Shown: positions 12,745 to 25,637 of the stretch, piece after piece
Layout: the number at the start of each line of letters is the position of its first letter
How positions within the stretch are numbered: position 1 is the first letter of the stretch
NCBI GenBank assembly: GCA_021234155.1
Contig: JAJEKV010000032.1
Span: forward strand, 14,894,283-14,958,282
Origin: Isoetes taiwanensis
Taxonomy: Eukaryota; Streptophyta; Lycopodiopsida; Isoetales; Isoetaceae
Reading direction: 5' to 3'
Length of the DNA stretch: 64,000 nt
Translations under genes and position numbers: made by a program
Notes under the pieces: model-generated
Told to the model about the DNA's origin: nothing
The model's database searches: none
The model's input: only the letters and a program-made list of their open reading frames with translations

Positions 12745-13426
12745 TGCTTGGCAGAGAATCTAACTTTGGCAATAAAGTCTTGTGTTGGTCCATTTTATCA
12801 TGAATCAAATACAAGTATCTATCAAGCTGCATTTGGGAAAATGTTTTCCATTACCAGTATAGCTGCCTACATGATATTTGGTCTGACTGATGATTTGCAA
12901 ACACTTTTCCATAATCGGGCTGAAAGTTGATCGAGAAAAAGCCTTGTGGCTTCTAAAATTGCATTTTCCTCTTTAAGGCACTCATTCTGGATATAATGTT
13001 GTGGCAATATTCTCTGGACTATTCTGCACGATGCTCGTACACTTTGGACTTATGGAGCATAGATTGAGACATGTATCTCTCAAAGCTTTCAAACACTGCA
13101 ATGGCTCTCAAAGAGTTTGCTCTGATTTTCAAAGTGCAAGCATCCCCATGAGAGAACACTTTAGCTCCTTCGCTCATCTTTTCCCAGTATCTATAGAAAG
13201 ATGTCTTGGGCATGCCAAGGATCCATCTTAATGCTCTCATACATACCTTTAGGCCCTTCAATTGATATAGTAGTATAACAGGAATTTCCAAACATGGAGT
13301 AGATGAAATTACTCTCTCCTTCTGGAGTTGGCCAATACATTGAGACCTTTTCCCAACCAGGTCTTCCACACTGTATTGAATAGTGCAATCGCGATTACAA
13401 CAGTCCCGTCCCCTAATCTCTTCCAT
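12745..13426 (-). pseudogene. DUF7869-type gene, N-terminal part (broken)
   Basis: The minus-strand translation shows a cysteine-rich start (GRDCCNRDC), then LKVCMRALRWILGM, which matches the V-C-x-x-A-x-x-x-x-x-G-[IV] block found before DUF7869 domains. MLHKSKVYEH, a QRILPQHY block and IHDKMDQHKTLLPKL follow; H/Y-D-K-M-D-x-x-K-T directly precedes the S/A-HGHG block in the family. That HGHG block is found at about 5530 on the same strand, on the other side of the LINE. Stops and frameshifts are present between 12750 and 13020. The pieces at 12745-13426 and 4080-5571 are therefore one former gene. The upstream start was not found. Confidence 0.65.
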
Positions 13427-15660
13427 GTTTGGTTGCTGCCCTTTTTTTTATCCCCCAGCACACACTTCACACCTCTGGGCCTTTTGCCTTCTATGAAACA
13501 TATAGCGCCTCTTCTTTGTCTTCATGGATCCTCTTCATCTACCAAGTCTTCCGCATGACCTATGTCAGACCTTGGGTATCTTCCTGGGTTGGAGCCTCCA
13601 ATGCTTTGCCATCCTTGTCCATAATGTGTCTAATTGGTGACAAGGGGCCTGGTGTGCATCTCGCTTAGAAATACTCTTACCAGGGCTTTGGGATACAGTC
13701 AATAGGAAATGCAGGTATTACAGAAATGCAAGGGATCCTAATGAAAGGAAGTTGATTTGCCAACTTCATGAATTGCAAAGGATCTTGTAAGCAATGCAGG
13801 GCATCCATATGGGAGAAGCATTTTTGACCTTGACATTGAAGAAGGATGCGGGAGGAGGGTGGCGAGATTGGTTGGACGGGCCAATGGGTCGCCCATGAAG
13901 CTCCTTCTCGTGAAGCTTTCATCTTCACATTGCTTCAAGAGCTTGGAAAAGGTCCAAGCATGCTCCGCCCGTTGTTCCACTCGGGTGGACCGTGTATCAT
14001 CCAGATGCAACAATTATGATAGCACGACCGCCATGGTCCGTCCACCGTAAATTACATTGTAAAGATATTATTTATGAATAATAAGTCATTGAAAACAAGC
14101 ACTTGTTTGGAGAAAATAAACTGTGCCGATGGTTTTAGATGTGTTCTATAGTTTCTTGACTCGCTATCCGAGAAAAGAAGGCCATTTGTGTATACCTAGA
14201 TTCTTTATTCACATCCTTTCAGATGGAAGTGACAGGTTCGTCATAGTATCAGCACTATCCATTGTTCATTGAATGCACATGCGATCCTCGTTTGTGGGGT
14301 ATGCATGTACAAGTTTTTGTATACTGTGTATTAAGGTTTGCAAAATACTATAAGGTTTGAGAGAACGTACTTAATGGTGTTAATTTTGTACATGTATTGT
14401 AAATTTTTGGGGCTCTCGCTGCCCTACGTAACCCCCCGTGTGAATATGCACCCAAACCAAAGGGGGTTTAAAGGGGGATTTTGATTTAAATGTGTCAAAT
14501 GCAATGGTTTGTGTTAATAATGTTAATGGTTGTTGTGTGTTAATGGTTTGTGTTAAGTAAAAATTTTTTTGGCCCCTTCGGGGCCTTAAGGATGGTGTAG
14601 GGATGGAAGGGCACTAAGAAATCCATAAATGCATGTAACAATTTTAGAAACACTTCTGCATGTAATATGTAATATTGTGCATGTAATATCTGTGCATGTA
14701 ATATTGTGCATATAATATCTGTGCATAGAGATTCCTTAATGCATATGAATCATAATAGAAAATAGTAGTAGAGCTAAAAACAAGCCATTACATTCGAAGT
14801 CCTAATATTAAGTGTGACATAATTCCATGATAAATAATAGACAAATGGTAACCCATCTTACAATGTCTTATTATCAAATGCTTAAGCTCTTGTCGATAAC
14901 ATAATAAATATGCAACCTAGTCCTATAGCAATTTCTTAGAAAAGCTCTACCAACCAAAGAACCTCCTTCACAACCAAAGAGAGCAACATGATAATATAAG
15001 ATAATAACAGGCCCTGGTAATATTTGACACCATTTTGTGTATGATATGTTTACATTTCATTTTTCCTCCTGCAACCAAGATAGCTGAAATGTAGAGACTT
15101 ATACGCAAGAGTATTAGACAAAGAAAAAGCAAGGAAAAGCAACATACATGGCTTTACCTTGTTGAACATCTTGAATAAACTCAATTCTATCAAAATTGCA
15201 CACAATCAATCTCATAACTCTAGCTGCGGCCTTATAGGTTCTGAAGGATAATGTATAAGCTTGGGCAACCAGTGGATTATAAAGGCTGTCAGGTAATAAT
15301 GAAGAAAGTTCTAATAAACGATAAGCAGAGAATAAAGAAACATGTAAATGAGCACAATCACAAGTTATGCAGAGAAAAGTCCGGCCACGAAACGAGGCAA
15401 TAGGGTTCCCATCCCCACTTCCAAGAGGAAGCCCATACCCACTTCTGCGTGAGCCCCTACCCAGCCTGCTGAAGGTCAACCAAGTTCTCCACTAAAAGGA
15501 TCTAGCCAATCATCTATGCATCAACAACCTGAAGCTTTGTTTGCATCAACCTGAAGCTTTATCTAAGGCCCAGGCCCAAGCTTTGATAACTACTGTTTCT
15601 GAAGCTGTTGCATCTCCCTGGAGCTTTATCTAAGGCTCATACAAGAGAAGATGTGCTTAC
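13427..15660. other. Stretch without a recognised gene
   Basis: Overlapping open frames at 13430-14050 on both strands have no motif I know; part may be the low-complexity N-terminus of the DUF7869-type gene. Around 14640-14726 a short repeat of about 22 nt (tgtgcatgtaatat) occurs four times. A minus frame at 15114-15479 lacks an ATG and a recognisable domain. Confidence 0.4.
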
Positions 15661-16190
15661 TTGCTGGAGCAAGGAAAGCAAAAAATGTGGGATATATTTG
15701 ATGGGTTTATGCAATGCAAAGTTGATTGCATTCTTGACTTTGATGGGATGATTAGGTATGAGCAAATCTGAAACGTGAGAGCATTTGGAGTCGATTAAAA
15801 GCTGCTGTTCAGAAGCCTGATCCATGCAAACACCAGAACTAGAGATGATCACTTTGGTAACCAAATGAGGAGCCAAATGAGCCACGTGGAAAGCCACAAA
15901 TCTGCCATAGCTAGTACCGAGTAAACTGATTTCATTGTCAGATTCATTGTGAAGGAGGTACAGCAAGCATTGGGCTTGAAATATTTCTGATCTTGCGCAT
16001 TTGGGAGTAGGATTGGCCGAAGAAAATGAGGTCTGGAATGTAGAGAGCAAAATCACGAACAAGGAAAGGGATTTCATTCCACCAGCTCAGAGTTCCGTCT
16101 CCACCAAAGCCATGGATGATCATAAGATTGGGTTTGCTAGAATGGATGCTCTTTTCTGGAACCCAGCAATGGATTGTAACTTGCATGTCT
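15661..16190 (-). pseudogene. Alpha/beta hydrolase (plant MGL/ABHD6-like), single frameshifted exon
   Basis: The minus translation reads VTIHCWVPEK, KPNLMIIHGFGGDG (oxyanion HG motif), LYIPDLIFFGQSYS and then, one frame over, EIFQAQCLLYLLH, ISLLGTSYGRFVAFHVA (nucleophile elbow G-x-S-x-G) and KVIISSSGVCMDQ. These blocks closely follow plant alpha/beta hydrolases annotated as monoacylglycerol-lipase-like or 2-hydroxy-6-oxohepta-dienoate-hydrolase-like. A one-base frameshift lies near 16015. The right end has a possible splice acceptor, and the left end has CAGCAA followed by GTAAGC, a good donor at 15655-15660. It therefore looks like an internal exon of a genomic copy, not a retrocopy. The exons with the acid and histidine of the triad were not found nearby. 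It is probably a dead fragment, unless the frameshift is an assembly error. Confidence 0.65.
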
Positions 16191-16432
16191 TATGATCATC
16201 CTTATTCCAATTAAATAGGAAAATAAAGGTCTTGGACAACGTTTGATTGTAAGCACTGCAATGCCATCAACAACAAAGAAATCATCACATTCCAGCTACA
16301 ACAAGATATAGAGATATGCTAAAACCTTTACAAGGCAAGTTTAAAAAGGATCAACATACCAAGGCACATTTTTTCGCCCTTGCAAACTGCCTGCATGCTG
16401 CTGTCCGTGTTAAATTCCTGTGCATGTTAGAT

Positions 16433-16591
16433 TCATGCTTCAATGCTTTTGCAACCATACTCTTTGATGGAGCAAGCAACTAAATCGGCGATTTCCACAA
16501 TATCAAATCTTTCAGCCATAGCCTTTATCACTGCAGCACACAATTTCTGGCTACGAAATCCAGAGCAAGCAAACACAGCAATATATGGCAT
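16433..16591 (-). CDS. Small open frame of 52 aa, unknown
   Basis: A short ATG-to-stop frame beginning MPYIAVFACSGFRSQKLCAA and ending GCKSIEA. It is well-formed and compositionally protein-like, with a hydrophobic start and amphipathic middle, but I do not recognise the family. It lies upstream of the hydrolase exon on the same strand and could be an unrelated exon fragment. No upstream or downstream support was seen. Confidence 0.2.
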   Translation of the reverse strand: MPYIAVFACSGFRSQKLCAAVIKAMAERFDIVEIADLVACSIKEYGCKSIEA

Positions 16592-19500
16592 CCTGCCACA
16601 GATTTAACGAACAAGCAGAGAATAATGTATGGAAGTTTGCCACAGAACCAAATTCAGTCTGATATCTTCTGCGGCTTTTGGCTATGCAATCTGGCTGGCA
16701 CCCAACAGTTCGACCTTCTCAAATCCGGCAATTGATAGGTGCACATGTGCACGAAGCACCTTTTTGCCTAAATTTCACTTCGGCCCTTTTTAGATTGGTA
16801 AGAGCCCAAAATCGACCCAAAATCGGCTCAGCTTTCTTGAGGGGGCACCACCGGATTTTGTTGCTCTATCTGCAACAACTTGGAAGGCAAGAATAGGACC
16901 GTAGATTTGCACTGGATCCTAGATGCTGCAAAATTTTCACCCTGTCAAAACAGGGATTTAGTTTAAGCCCACGACAACCACAACAAATAAACTGTCCCTT
17001 AGAAATGCATTGCATACGGAACAACCTGCTGTGGATGAATGAAAAAACTGCCACAGCCCTAGAAAAACCCTAGAAAAAACCTATAATATTAACCTAATAT
17101 TTGAAACCTAAACCAAAAAAACATGCAAACAATAAAAGCGCCACAACCACACGATTTTCCTTCTTCTTTGAAATCAATGGCCAACAAATGGGTGCACTCT
17201 AGAAATACCGTTTAGTACGTCCACGTGAATACGCCCGTGAAATCATATGAAAACCATGCCAAAAAGCGTATAAAATAAAAAAAAAAACCCTTTGTTATAA
17301 TGCTACATATTAGAATAGAATAAAGCTGAATGAGTTTTTATCTTCCACAAAGACGAATAGGCATATGGGGCCCCAAGAAAGAGCATAGTAGACATATTAC
17401 TGTCGGGGAAAAAACCTCCACCTTGAAGGGTTTTCGAGGAAAAAACGTTAGCAGTAATAAGTATACTGAGAAACAGCATAGTGGTACATGTCAATGGAAT
17501 GTTGAACGATACAACTGAGTGAGCATATCCATTTACCTCCTGTATATCCCCACTGAAGAAGATTCCTTCTAGATTCCATTAGATTTCCCTAAATTCTCCA
17601 AGATTCTATGAAGGTCCCCTTGGATCCCCTTAGATCCCCTTAGATTCCCTTAGATCCCTTTAGATTTTATGAGATTGCCCTAGGTTCCCTTACATTATAT
17701 GAGATTCAAAGAGATTCTATAAAGATTCCCCTAGATACTCTAAGATTTCATCAAGATTTCCTTAGATTTTATGAAGATTCCCTTAGATTTTCCTAGATTT
17801 TAAGAGATTCCCTATTCTCTTACATTTTATGAGATTTTCTTAAATTCCATTAGATTCTTCTAAAACTTTTTAGAACATTCTAGGACTTTCTGGAGCATTC
17901 TGAAACTTTCAAAACATCCTAAAACTTTTTGGAAGTATTTCCATAGATTTTGGCAGATCCCAAGCCATTTGGGCCGTAGGATACGTCCCAAAACCACGTG
18001 AACCATAGGATCTCGGATCAACGATCGGATAAGCGCGACAAACATAGAACTTATATATGTTAGGAATATATATTGATTTATCTGATACACAGCAACACAG
18101 ACAATTGGAGCATGTAATGCTAGTTCGGGATGTTTGAAGTTTGGGATGGGTGTAGACAGCCTGCAAGATAGCATTTTTTCCCCTAAGTTTGTTCCCTAAG
18201 TTGTCTTTTTTTGGGTTCTAACGGCCGCGCATGATCGAAGGATTCTTTGGAGTAGTATTGGGTAAAATTCAGCCTTGAGGCAATAGCCAAGCTCACGTTT
18301 CAAGATGATTCTGATATCTTCAGCCGTTTCAGCAGCATGGATATGCCCCTATGCATTGGAGCCAGCCAAGCATCCAATTACTATCGATCTTGTCAGTCAA
18401 TACAAGCTTCACGACTGTTCTTAGGTCGGATTAGTATCTATTCTTAGTCTTAGATGATTTCTAGAACCTAAGATTCTAGACCTGTAATCTAGACTAACGA
18501 AGGAATCCTAATCATGTTGATTAGATTAGTTAGATTAGATGTGTCATTTCTGTTATTTTGATTCGTTCTGTTATAATATGATGGATGATATTTTTTTTTT
18601 TTGCATGTCTTGTGCTCAGGGAAGGGGGTAGAGACCTAGAAGCCATAAATAGTATGCTCCTAGTGAAAACCTCATTAATTTCCAAATAAAAATGGCCTAT
18701 GCATAAGAGCTCGCTCGGCTATGGGTGGCGGGGCTAGACTGGATGACAACGAAAGCTTCTTCAACCTCAGTTGATCCCTTGACGTGTAGAGTTTATTGGG
18801 GGATTGTTGTGGGCTAGGCCTAATACCTCACCACTACGTGCAGGCAAGTTATAGGCTCGATACCTCCTAGGTGGTGTGCTGTCTTAGTGGGGCGTGCACG
18901 GGTATAGGAAACCGTGGCCCTCTAACCGTCTGTAGTTGGCATGGACCTTTTGAGGAGATTAGTCTCCTTCTATCTCATTGAGCCAGGGGAGATGCAAACC
19001 CTAGAGTAGTCCCCTCGACTATACCCTCGGCAGGCTACAGTCAAGTCCCAATACTTTTTAGCCTATCAGCAAAGTATGCACATGAGTGGTGGATGAAGTG
19101 GACTACCCAATGATCATGTCCCTTTGCCAATCCAGTCCAATTGCCATGCATTTGGTCTGCATTGATCTCTGGAGGACCAAGCCGTGTTTGAGTCTGGGTA
19201 GGATTTCTCTTTGTTGATGTATATTAAATTTGATTATGATGTTATTTGGATTATGGTGATCCCATCCTTCGAGGTGGTTATATTATATGTGAGGTTTGTC
19301 ATGCGCTCATGTATTATGCGCTTCCGCAACTAGGTTGGTCCGAAGGAAGATGGGATGAATGACACGTCAATTTCTCCCCCATCAGATTCTTGCTCACCAT
19401 CAAGAGTCCGACGTCAGATAGGCACACTTCATGTTGGCGAGCTAGTGCTAGAAAGAGAGAATCTCCTGTTCATATATGGTCGGGGCATCATATATAAGCA

Positions 19501-20650
19501 GGGGGCATCACAGACCTTAATTTGACAACTTTCATTAAACAAGGTCACACAAAATAAGCTTACCACGTACCTAAAGCATAAGCCTTTCTTGCATTAAACA
19601 AGATAGACAACAATTTTAAATCCAACTTGCTCTTTGCTACATTAAGATCGATGCATAAAGCTAGAAGACTGGGATTTAAATATAATAAAACAAGTAATTT
19701 CATCAGTGACAATCCAATTGCATAGTTTACAAAGGTTTATACTAACGTTACTGTAGATAGGTCGACCTCAGGAATAAATAGATAACAGTAGTTAAACCCA
19801 CAAAACTAAAACGAATACGCAAATTCACCAGGAGGTCAACATACTTAAAATAAGCTGGTGTGCTGCACAAATTACTATCACGTCCAACGGGGCCAACTTG
19901 ACCATTTGAAGAACATGCTAGAAGTCAAGCTTGCCATGGAGCAAAGCAAGAACAACAGACCTCATATCTTCATGACAAGAAATGGAACAATAGAATTGGC
20001 TAACTAGCTACTAATAGATCTAGCCCAAGCTTGTAAAACTGCCACACCCAAGGTCACATGTTCAAGTAACTTATCACAAAATGAAGAAAATTCAAAAAGT
20101 AATGAAAAAAAGTACACATTCAATTGTTGCTTAAAAATCTCTACCTTTATTGCTGATCCCATATACGGCTAGAAATTGAGAACAGGAATGCCGTTGCTAC
20201 TCCAAGGCATTAATGTTTGTAGGTTTGATCATGTTTAAGGCTACCCCGACAACGATTAAGGCTGCTTCAACGATGGCACTCCACGGTCTTCTCTCTTAGC
20301 TATAAGGACAAACGTTTTGCTTTATACTGACAATCCCTCCATTATGCTACTTGTTTCTTCAAGGGAAATGATGCTTTATTCCAAAAAGTGGATATACACA
20401 TTCCCCATGCATGCCAATCATAATCTTCATACTTTCAAATGTCACTTATAATTACTATATCCCTTTTCAAATACTCCTTCGTCCATATTGTCGTTAATGC
20501 TTAATAAAGAAAATTTATCTGGGTGTTGAGGAGCATTATCAACATCCTGAGGGGACCTTTGCCGGAGTTTGAGATGGCTAAAGGAAATGAAGGCAAATTC
20601 TAATGGGATTTCCTAATTCTAATTCTACTGGCCCTTGATGCAAATTTAAG
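16592..20650. other. Stretch without a recognised gene
   Basis: No coding frame with recognisable motifs. It includes the degenerate GATTCCC repeat at 17560-17900 and a poly(T) run near 18591. The 18.2-19.5 kb part has a more mixed base composition and could be an old retrotransposon remnant, but neither LTRs nor protein motifs could be made out. Confidence 0.4.
17560..17900. repeat. Degenerate tandem repeat (ccttagattcc type)
   Basis: More than a dozen imperfect copies of an 11-16 base unit around ccttagattcc, with variants such as ccttagatccc and cctagattttaagagatt, run through this stretch. Its right end grades into ttctagaac-type repeats. No coding sense; probably slippage-derived. Confidence 0.6.
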
Positions 20651-20880
20651 AGATCCAACGATGTGAAACAAATTTAGATGACATGTGGATAGGCTAGAAT
20701 TGCAGCAATTCTCGTACCCTAGAATTCGAACATGCTAAATAAAGAACTTTTATAAACATGCCATATGCCTTTATCTGATCCTTCTATATACAGTTGTATA
20801 TATATATATATATTCATTGTTGCAGATATGGAGACAGAGGGTACAATGCATCTTTGAGGCGTCTACAACATGTGCATGTA
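20651..20880 (+). repeat. Dispersed repeat, copy A
   Basis: About 230 bases starting agatccaacgatgtgaaa and ending acatgtgca recur, diverged by eye to roughly 80-85 percent, at 25301-25532 in the same orientation. Both contain tagaattgcagcaat and a (ta)n run. The element type is unknown. Confidence 0.7.
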
Positions 20881-20906
20881 GTGTGTATAACATCTAGTTT
20901 CTGTAA

Positions 20907-22823
20907 CATGCGAATCTAGTGTGTTCCAACTTTTTAGCATATACATAATTCGAATCGTGTGATCCTTTTTAGAAAAGATGCCATAGTAAAGTGATTTTCA
21001 TTATCTTTTATAAAAGAAATATATCTGTGTGAAACGGAGATCATCGGGAGGCAAGGCTGCCTTGTACAGCATGCTGACGAGATGCGGCAGGGCATCACTC
21101 ACAGATTGGGGGCTGAAAAGAATCTTATTTAAGACTCTAGTTCAAACGGTTCTGTTATATGGTGTACCTATCTGGGGACCCGAACTTTCCAGCCGATTAT
21201 GGAAAGAGGTAGAAGCAGTCCAGAAAATGTTTTTGAAAGAGGAGCTTGGTATCAGATCCCAAATCCCCTATGCCATCATGCTGGCGGAAGTAGGTATGTT
21301 TCCTCTAGAACTTGAAGGCTTATACCAATCTGTTAATTTCTACAATCGAGTTATGGCACAGAATCCAAATCGTCTTTCACATCGCGCTATGATGGCATCA
21401 GATCAGGGTTGGAAGAAAAATTTGATGCAATGGGCAAACAAATGGGGCTTGAATAGTTCAAACTGGCCTGCAGATAAAGAGGAAGCACGGTTTTTGCTAG
21501 AAAAGCTGGCAATGGACAAATTATGGGCTGAACCAGGAAAAACGATGCTGCAGTATCGGGCCAGCATTAACCATATGGATGTATATACATGTCAAAACTA
21601 TTTACATGCATCTATACCAAAAGGATATAAGCAGTTGATTGCGAGATACCGAACAGGCTCCCATAAACTCGAAGTAGAAATAGGGAGATGGGCAAGAACA
21701 CCACCAGAAGACAGACTCTGTAAGATATGTAATTCAGGGGACGTTGAGGATGAACAACATGTGTTCCTGCAATGTTCAGAATATGGGAACATTAGGAGCA
21801 GTTTTGGTGTTCAGACAACAGATTTATATACATTATGGTTGATGCCACCATCATGTTTAGGGCTCTTCATAAGGACGGTGAATGCACACCGATCCTTTTT
21901 ACTTAAACTATAAACAAGATGTTCATGTGCTCCATGGCCTCTCGAGGCCCAAGTGAGCATTAGATATAAATTAAATTAAATTAAATAAATTATTTGAAGT
22001 AAAGTGCGGATATGTAAAGTGCTACTAAGTATTTGCTCTATGACTAATAACTCTATGTGTTCGGGATGGTGAACCATTTTAGATGCAAATACAAAGACGT
22101 ACTTTTGTGTGCAATTTAATTTGACAACAAATGACAAAGTGGATGACACCATGCAAATTTAGTGTGTTCCATTTCTTTTGCATATGTGTTATACGCTTGG
22201 TGTGATCCTTCTTGAAAAAAGGCATGCTCTTTGAAAATGATTAATAACTTTATGTACTTGAAGGGTGGGTAAAGCATTTTAGATGCAAATAAGAAGGGAT
22301 ACTTATGTGTAATTGCAACAAATAAGAAAGTGGATCACACCATGCAAATTTAGTGTTTTTTTTTTTTTTATTATTATTATTCTCTTGGGTGTAATCCTTC
22401 TTGAAAAAGATAGTTTTTAAGTTAAAAAAAGGGGAGAGAGAATAAAACATAATTGTCTTATTTAAAGTATAAAGTGCTGGTATATAAAGTGTGGGTTTAT
22501 TAATAAGGTGTTTGCTATATGAACTAGGCTTACATGTTACATCCCAATGGAAGACTATGGAATGGATATTTAATTTAACAACAAACAAGAAAGTAGGTCA
22601 CGATGTTCCATCTTGAAGTTATATTATACAAAGATAACATTAATTTTTTTTTTTTTGAAGTAAAGTGTAAGTGACTATTTTTTTACCCTAAGTTGTAAGT
22701 TTAAATATTTGTGTTTTTATTTACTTTTTCTACAAAAGGATCATACCATGCGAATTTCTTGTAATGCAATTATTTTAGCACATGAGAATTTCGTTTGGTC
22801 TGATCCTCGTTTAAAAAGGATGG
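20907..22823 (+). repeat. Degenerate tandem repeat family interrupted by a LINE fragment
   Basis: Units of about 190-240 bases contain catgcaaatttagtg followed by tgtgatccttcttgaaaaa. The first block starts at 20907, 22149, 22340 and 22746, the second at about 20958, 22201, 22389 and 22799. The gap between the first and second units is enlarged by about 1 kb, which is the inserted LINE fragment at 21029-21992. The units are imperfect and partly rearranged. Confidence 0.6.
21029..21992 (+). mobile_element. 5'-truncated LINE (RTE/R-type 3' part) with (ttaaa)n tail
   Basis: One open frame of 294 codons encodes the reverse-transcriptase thumb and C-terminal zinc-binding region: RSSGGKAALYSML, KTLVQTVLLYGVPIWGPE, YRTGSHKLEVEIGRWAR and LCKICNSGDVEDEQHVFLQC (a C-C-H-C set). 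The frame lacks the catalytic palm, so this is a dead 5'-truncated copy, although the remaining frame is open to 21913. The element ends in an attaaattaaattaaa-type microsatellite tail (21967-21992), unlike the poly(A) of the other LINEs here. The tail and the C-terminal zinc region without RNase H suggest another clade than L1. It sits within tandem repeats. Confidence 0.8.
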
Positions 22824-22899
22824 TTTTGACGTTCAATGTCATAAGTTTTATGAATGTTCCTTTTGCATATAAGAATGTCACATACCATTCTTCCTTTTA

Positions 22900-25300
22900 G
22901 AAAATAATGGTTCATTGATCAAATTGATAACATGTCAAAGAGTTCTCCTACCACTAAAATAGTTTGAAGTCTTGTTTTTGTTATTACTTATATAGTAATA
23001 ATTTGTTAATGGAATCTATTGCGCAAACTAGTCAAAGACTTCCTGTATGAAGTATCTGAATATAACCACCTTAACTTTGTACGTCATGAATATATAAACC
23101 CTTTGCGTTGCAAATAAAATACCATTTAGTAGCATCTTTATGGACCTTTCCTTTTCCCTAAAGGGTACTTCTTTGATCGATGCTATTCCAGTGATCTCCT
23201 CCTCTTGAACACAATGAGCTTTTCCATCGTCGTTATTGACAATAGCGCTTGGTTGTAGAGCTACTCGGTCATATGTCTAAGAGGGTTGGTGGCTATTGTT
23301 CTTCCACCTCTTTGAATGCTTCTATGAAAAGCTATCCTGGCTGCTTATGAAATTTCTCCATTTCTTCTCCACTCCATATGACTAAACTGTTCCATTTCTA
23401 AAGGAACAATACGCCCTAGGAGGTGCATATATCCATGGCATATGCATGTACTAAGTGCATCTATATGAGCCTTAATAATTTTGTTAGAGGCTTTCACAAA
23501 CTTCTTTGCATCTTGTCCTTTGAGATCTATTCACTATATGTATGGGAACAAGCCCGATAAGGAATCTCAAACTTGTTTCTTTCTCAATGAATAGAATAGA
23601 ATAGATCATCAGGGCCCTCTTGTTCAACATCAAACATCAATTTTCCATATTCAAACTCCTTTGCCTCGTGAATGTTACAAAGCCATCACCATAAATATTT
23701 TTTCTTTGATTTTAAATGGGATAATAAATGCGTAATCCCTAGAAATCCATGAGAATCTATAGTAGTGGAGGGTAGGTATCCCAAATTCACTCTAATGAGA
23801 GATTCTTACATCCAAGTCCCCAATGGTTCTGCTACAAATAAATTTGACTCTGAGATAATGCTGTTGCCTTAGATATCAAGCCTAGGGTGGATCACAAAGA
23901 GGGTTTTGCTTATATGTTCTTGATATGTGCATCAACTAAAGCAAGAAAGTACTTTATTCTCCTCGACATCTTAGAGCTTCTGTTGTATGTTCAAACTTGG
24001 CAAAATTGCTTTTGTTGTGGTAGTTGCTAGGATCTTTTAAGCAGATTTCCTGTGCAATCTTTCAATTTGATTAGCTGGATATTTTCACCAAGTCTTCTTC
24101 CTACTCCTACTGCATTCATTGAGGATTGCAGTCTCTCAGAATGGAGGCCAACCCACTATGATATTGCCAGGGCCAATGCTTGTATTGGACAGAGTTGGAT
24201 GCTATGCAGTTTATTTGATTATAAAGAATGCTAGACCACCATTTCTAATATTTCTTGCATTTCCTTGTCCCGCCTCCATCTCAGTTGAGTGATTGGCCCA
24301 GGGATAATAGGAGAGAGATGCTTTGTCATTGGATGGAAGGCCTGTGATTTAGTTGCATTTTCCACGTTGGCAATGGTGCTCTCTTGGGAATGCAATGTCT
24401 TCTTGAGGACCGCTTTAAGATTGTGCCAAAGGGCTTGCTCTTATAGTATTGGTGATTGCTGGAAGCATGGATTCCCTCTCTAGTGGAAAGAAGAACTTGA
24501 TCTATAGTACTTCTACTACAATGTAAAGATTGATGGCAGTTGCAAGAGGGGAGATGAGGGGTAGTGTAAGTGTTGTTGCATGATTCCCTATCTTCTAGTG
24601 GGAAGAAGGCATGCAGTCTTCTCCAATACATGCGTATTTGCACTTACTACCTTCCATGTGATGTATCAAGAGTGGAAACCTCTTAGAAAGGAACCTTAGT
24701 AGTATTGAAGATGGAAGAAGAAGGTGGGCCTTCAATAATTTCTTTCACTCTAGGCTTTCCTGTTGTGATAAAAGAGTGCCCTTGTGGTATCACTTCATAT
24801 ATTTTAGTGTGTCCTCCAGGGATTCTTTAAGGTCTAGAGGGAAAGGTTTTTCATTGTGCTCCACAAATACTGTTGCTCTTGAAACACACCAAAGGCTGTC
24901 TCTACACGACGAATGCCTGGTGGGACATCCTCCATTAAAATACCTTGGTGCAACCGGAGTTTAAACCCCAAACATAGACACGATATATATAAAGGAGAAC
25001 ACAAATATACATCAACTTACAATATACTTAGAATAGAGCTTCGTAAACCTAGAGCACAACAAGCAACATCTAGCTTATGTTAAGGATTAAGGGTGACTCT
25101 TAATTTAAAAGATTTGGCTAGTTGAGCTCATGGTTTGACTGCTATGAGTTTAAAATGACAAAATTGGTAGAGGGCATACTAGAATATGACAAGCCATAGA
25201 TACACCTCCTTCAACCCCACTTCCAAGTACTTTATAAATAGGAGCAATATGTTCCGGCGGAGGCAAGGCCTTGGGCTTGGAATCCACAGCGTTCTACTAT
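22900..25300. other. Stretch without a recognised gene
   Basis: Open frames on both strands around 24289-24643 have no motif I recognise. Poly(T) tracts and AT-rich stretches are common. Nothing could be supported as a gene. Confidence 0.4.
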
Positions 25301-25532
25301 AGATCCAATGATGTGAAATAATTTTAGATGAGGTGGGGGCCATGTAGATAGGCTAGAATTGCAGCAATCCTCGTACCTCAGAAGTCAAGCCTGTTAAATA
25401 GAGAACTTTTACAAACATGCTATATGCCTTTATGGGATCCTTTTATATACATTTGTATATATATATAAATTGTTGTAGATATGGAGACGAAGGGTATAAT
25501 GCATTCTGGAAGTGTCGATAACATGTGCACAT
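25301..25532 (+). repeat. Dispersed repeat, copy B
   Basis: Diverged direct copy of 20651-20880, lying about 100 bases downstream of the pectinesterase stop codon. Confidence 0.7.
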
Positions 25533-25637
25533 AAGAAGTTGGATGATTTATTAAAAGATAAATAGATTACAAAATGAATGAATGAACTCATTTAATGAAA
25601 AATACAAGTTGAATGAAAAAATAAATGAACAAAGAAA

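Noticed and set aside
18180-19500. Possible LTR or Gypsy remnant
   Set aside because: No repeated ends, primer-binding site or protein motifs could be found.
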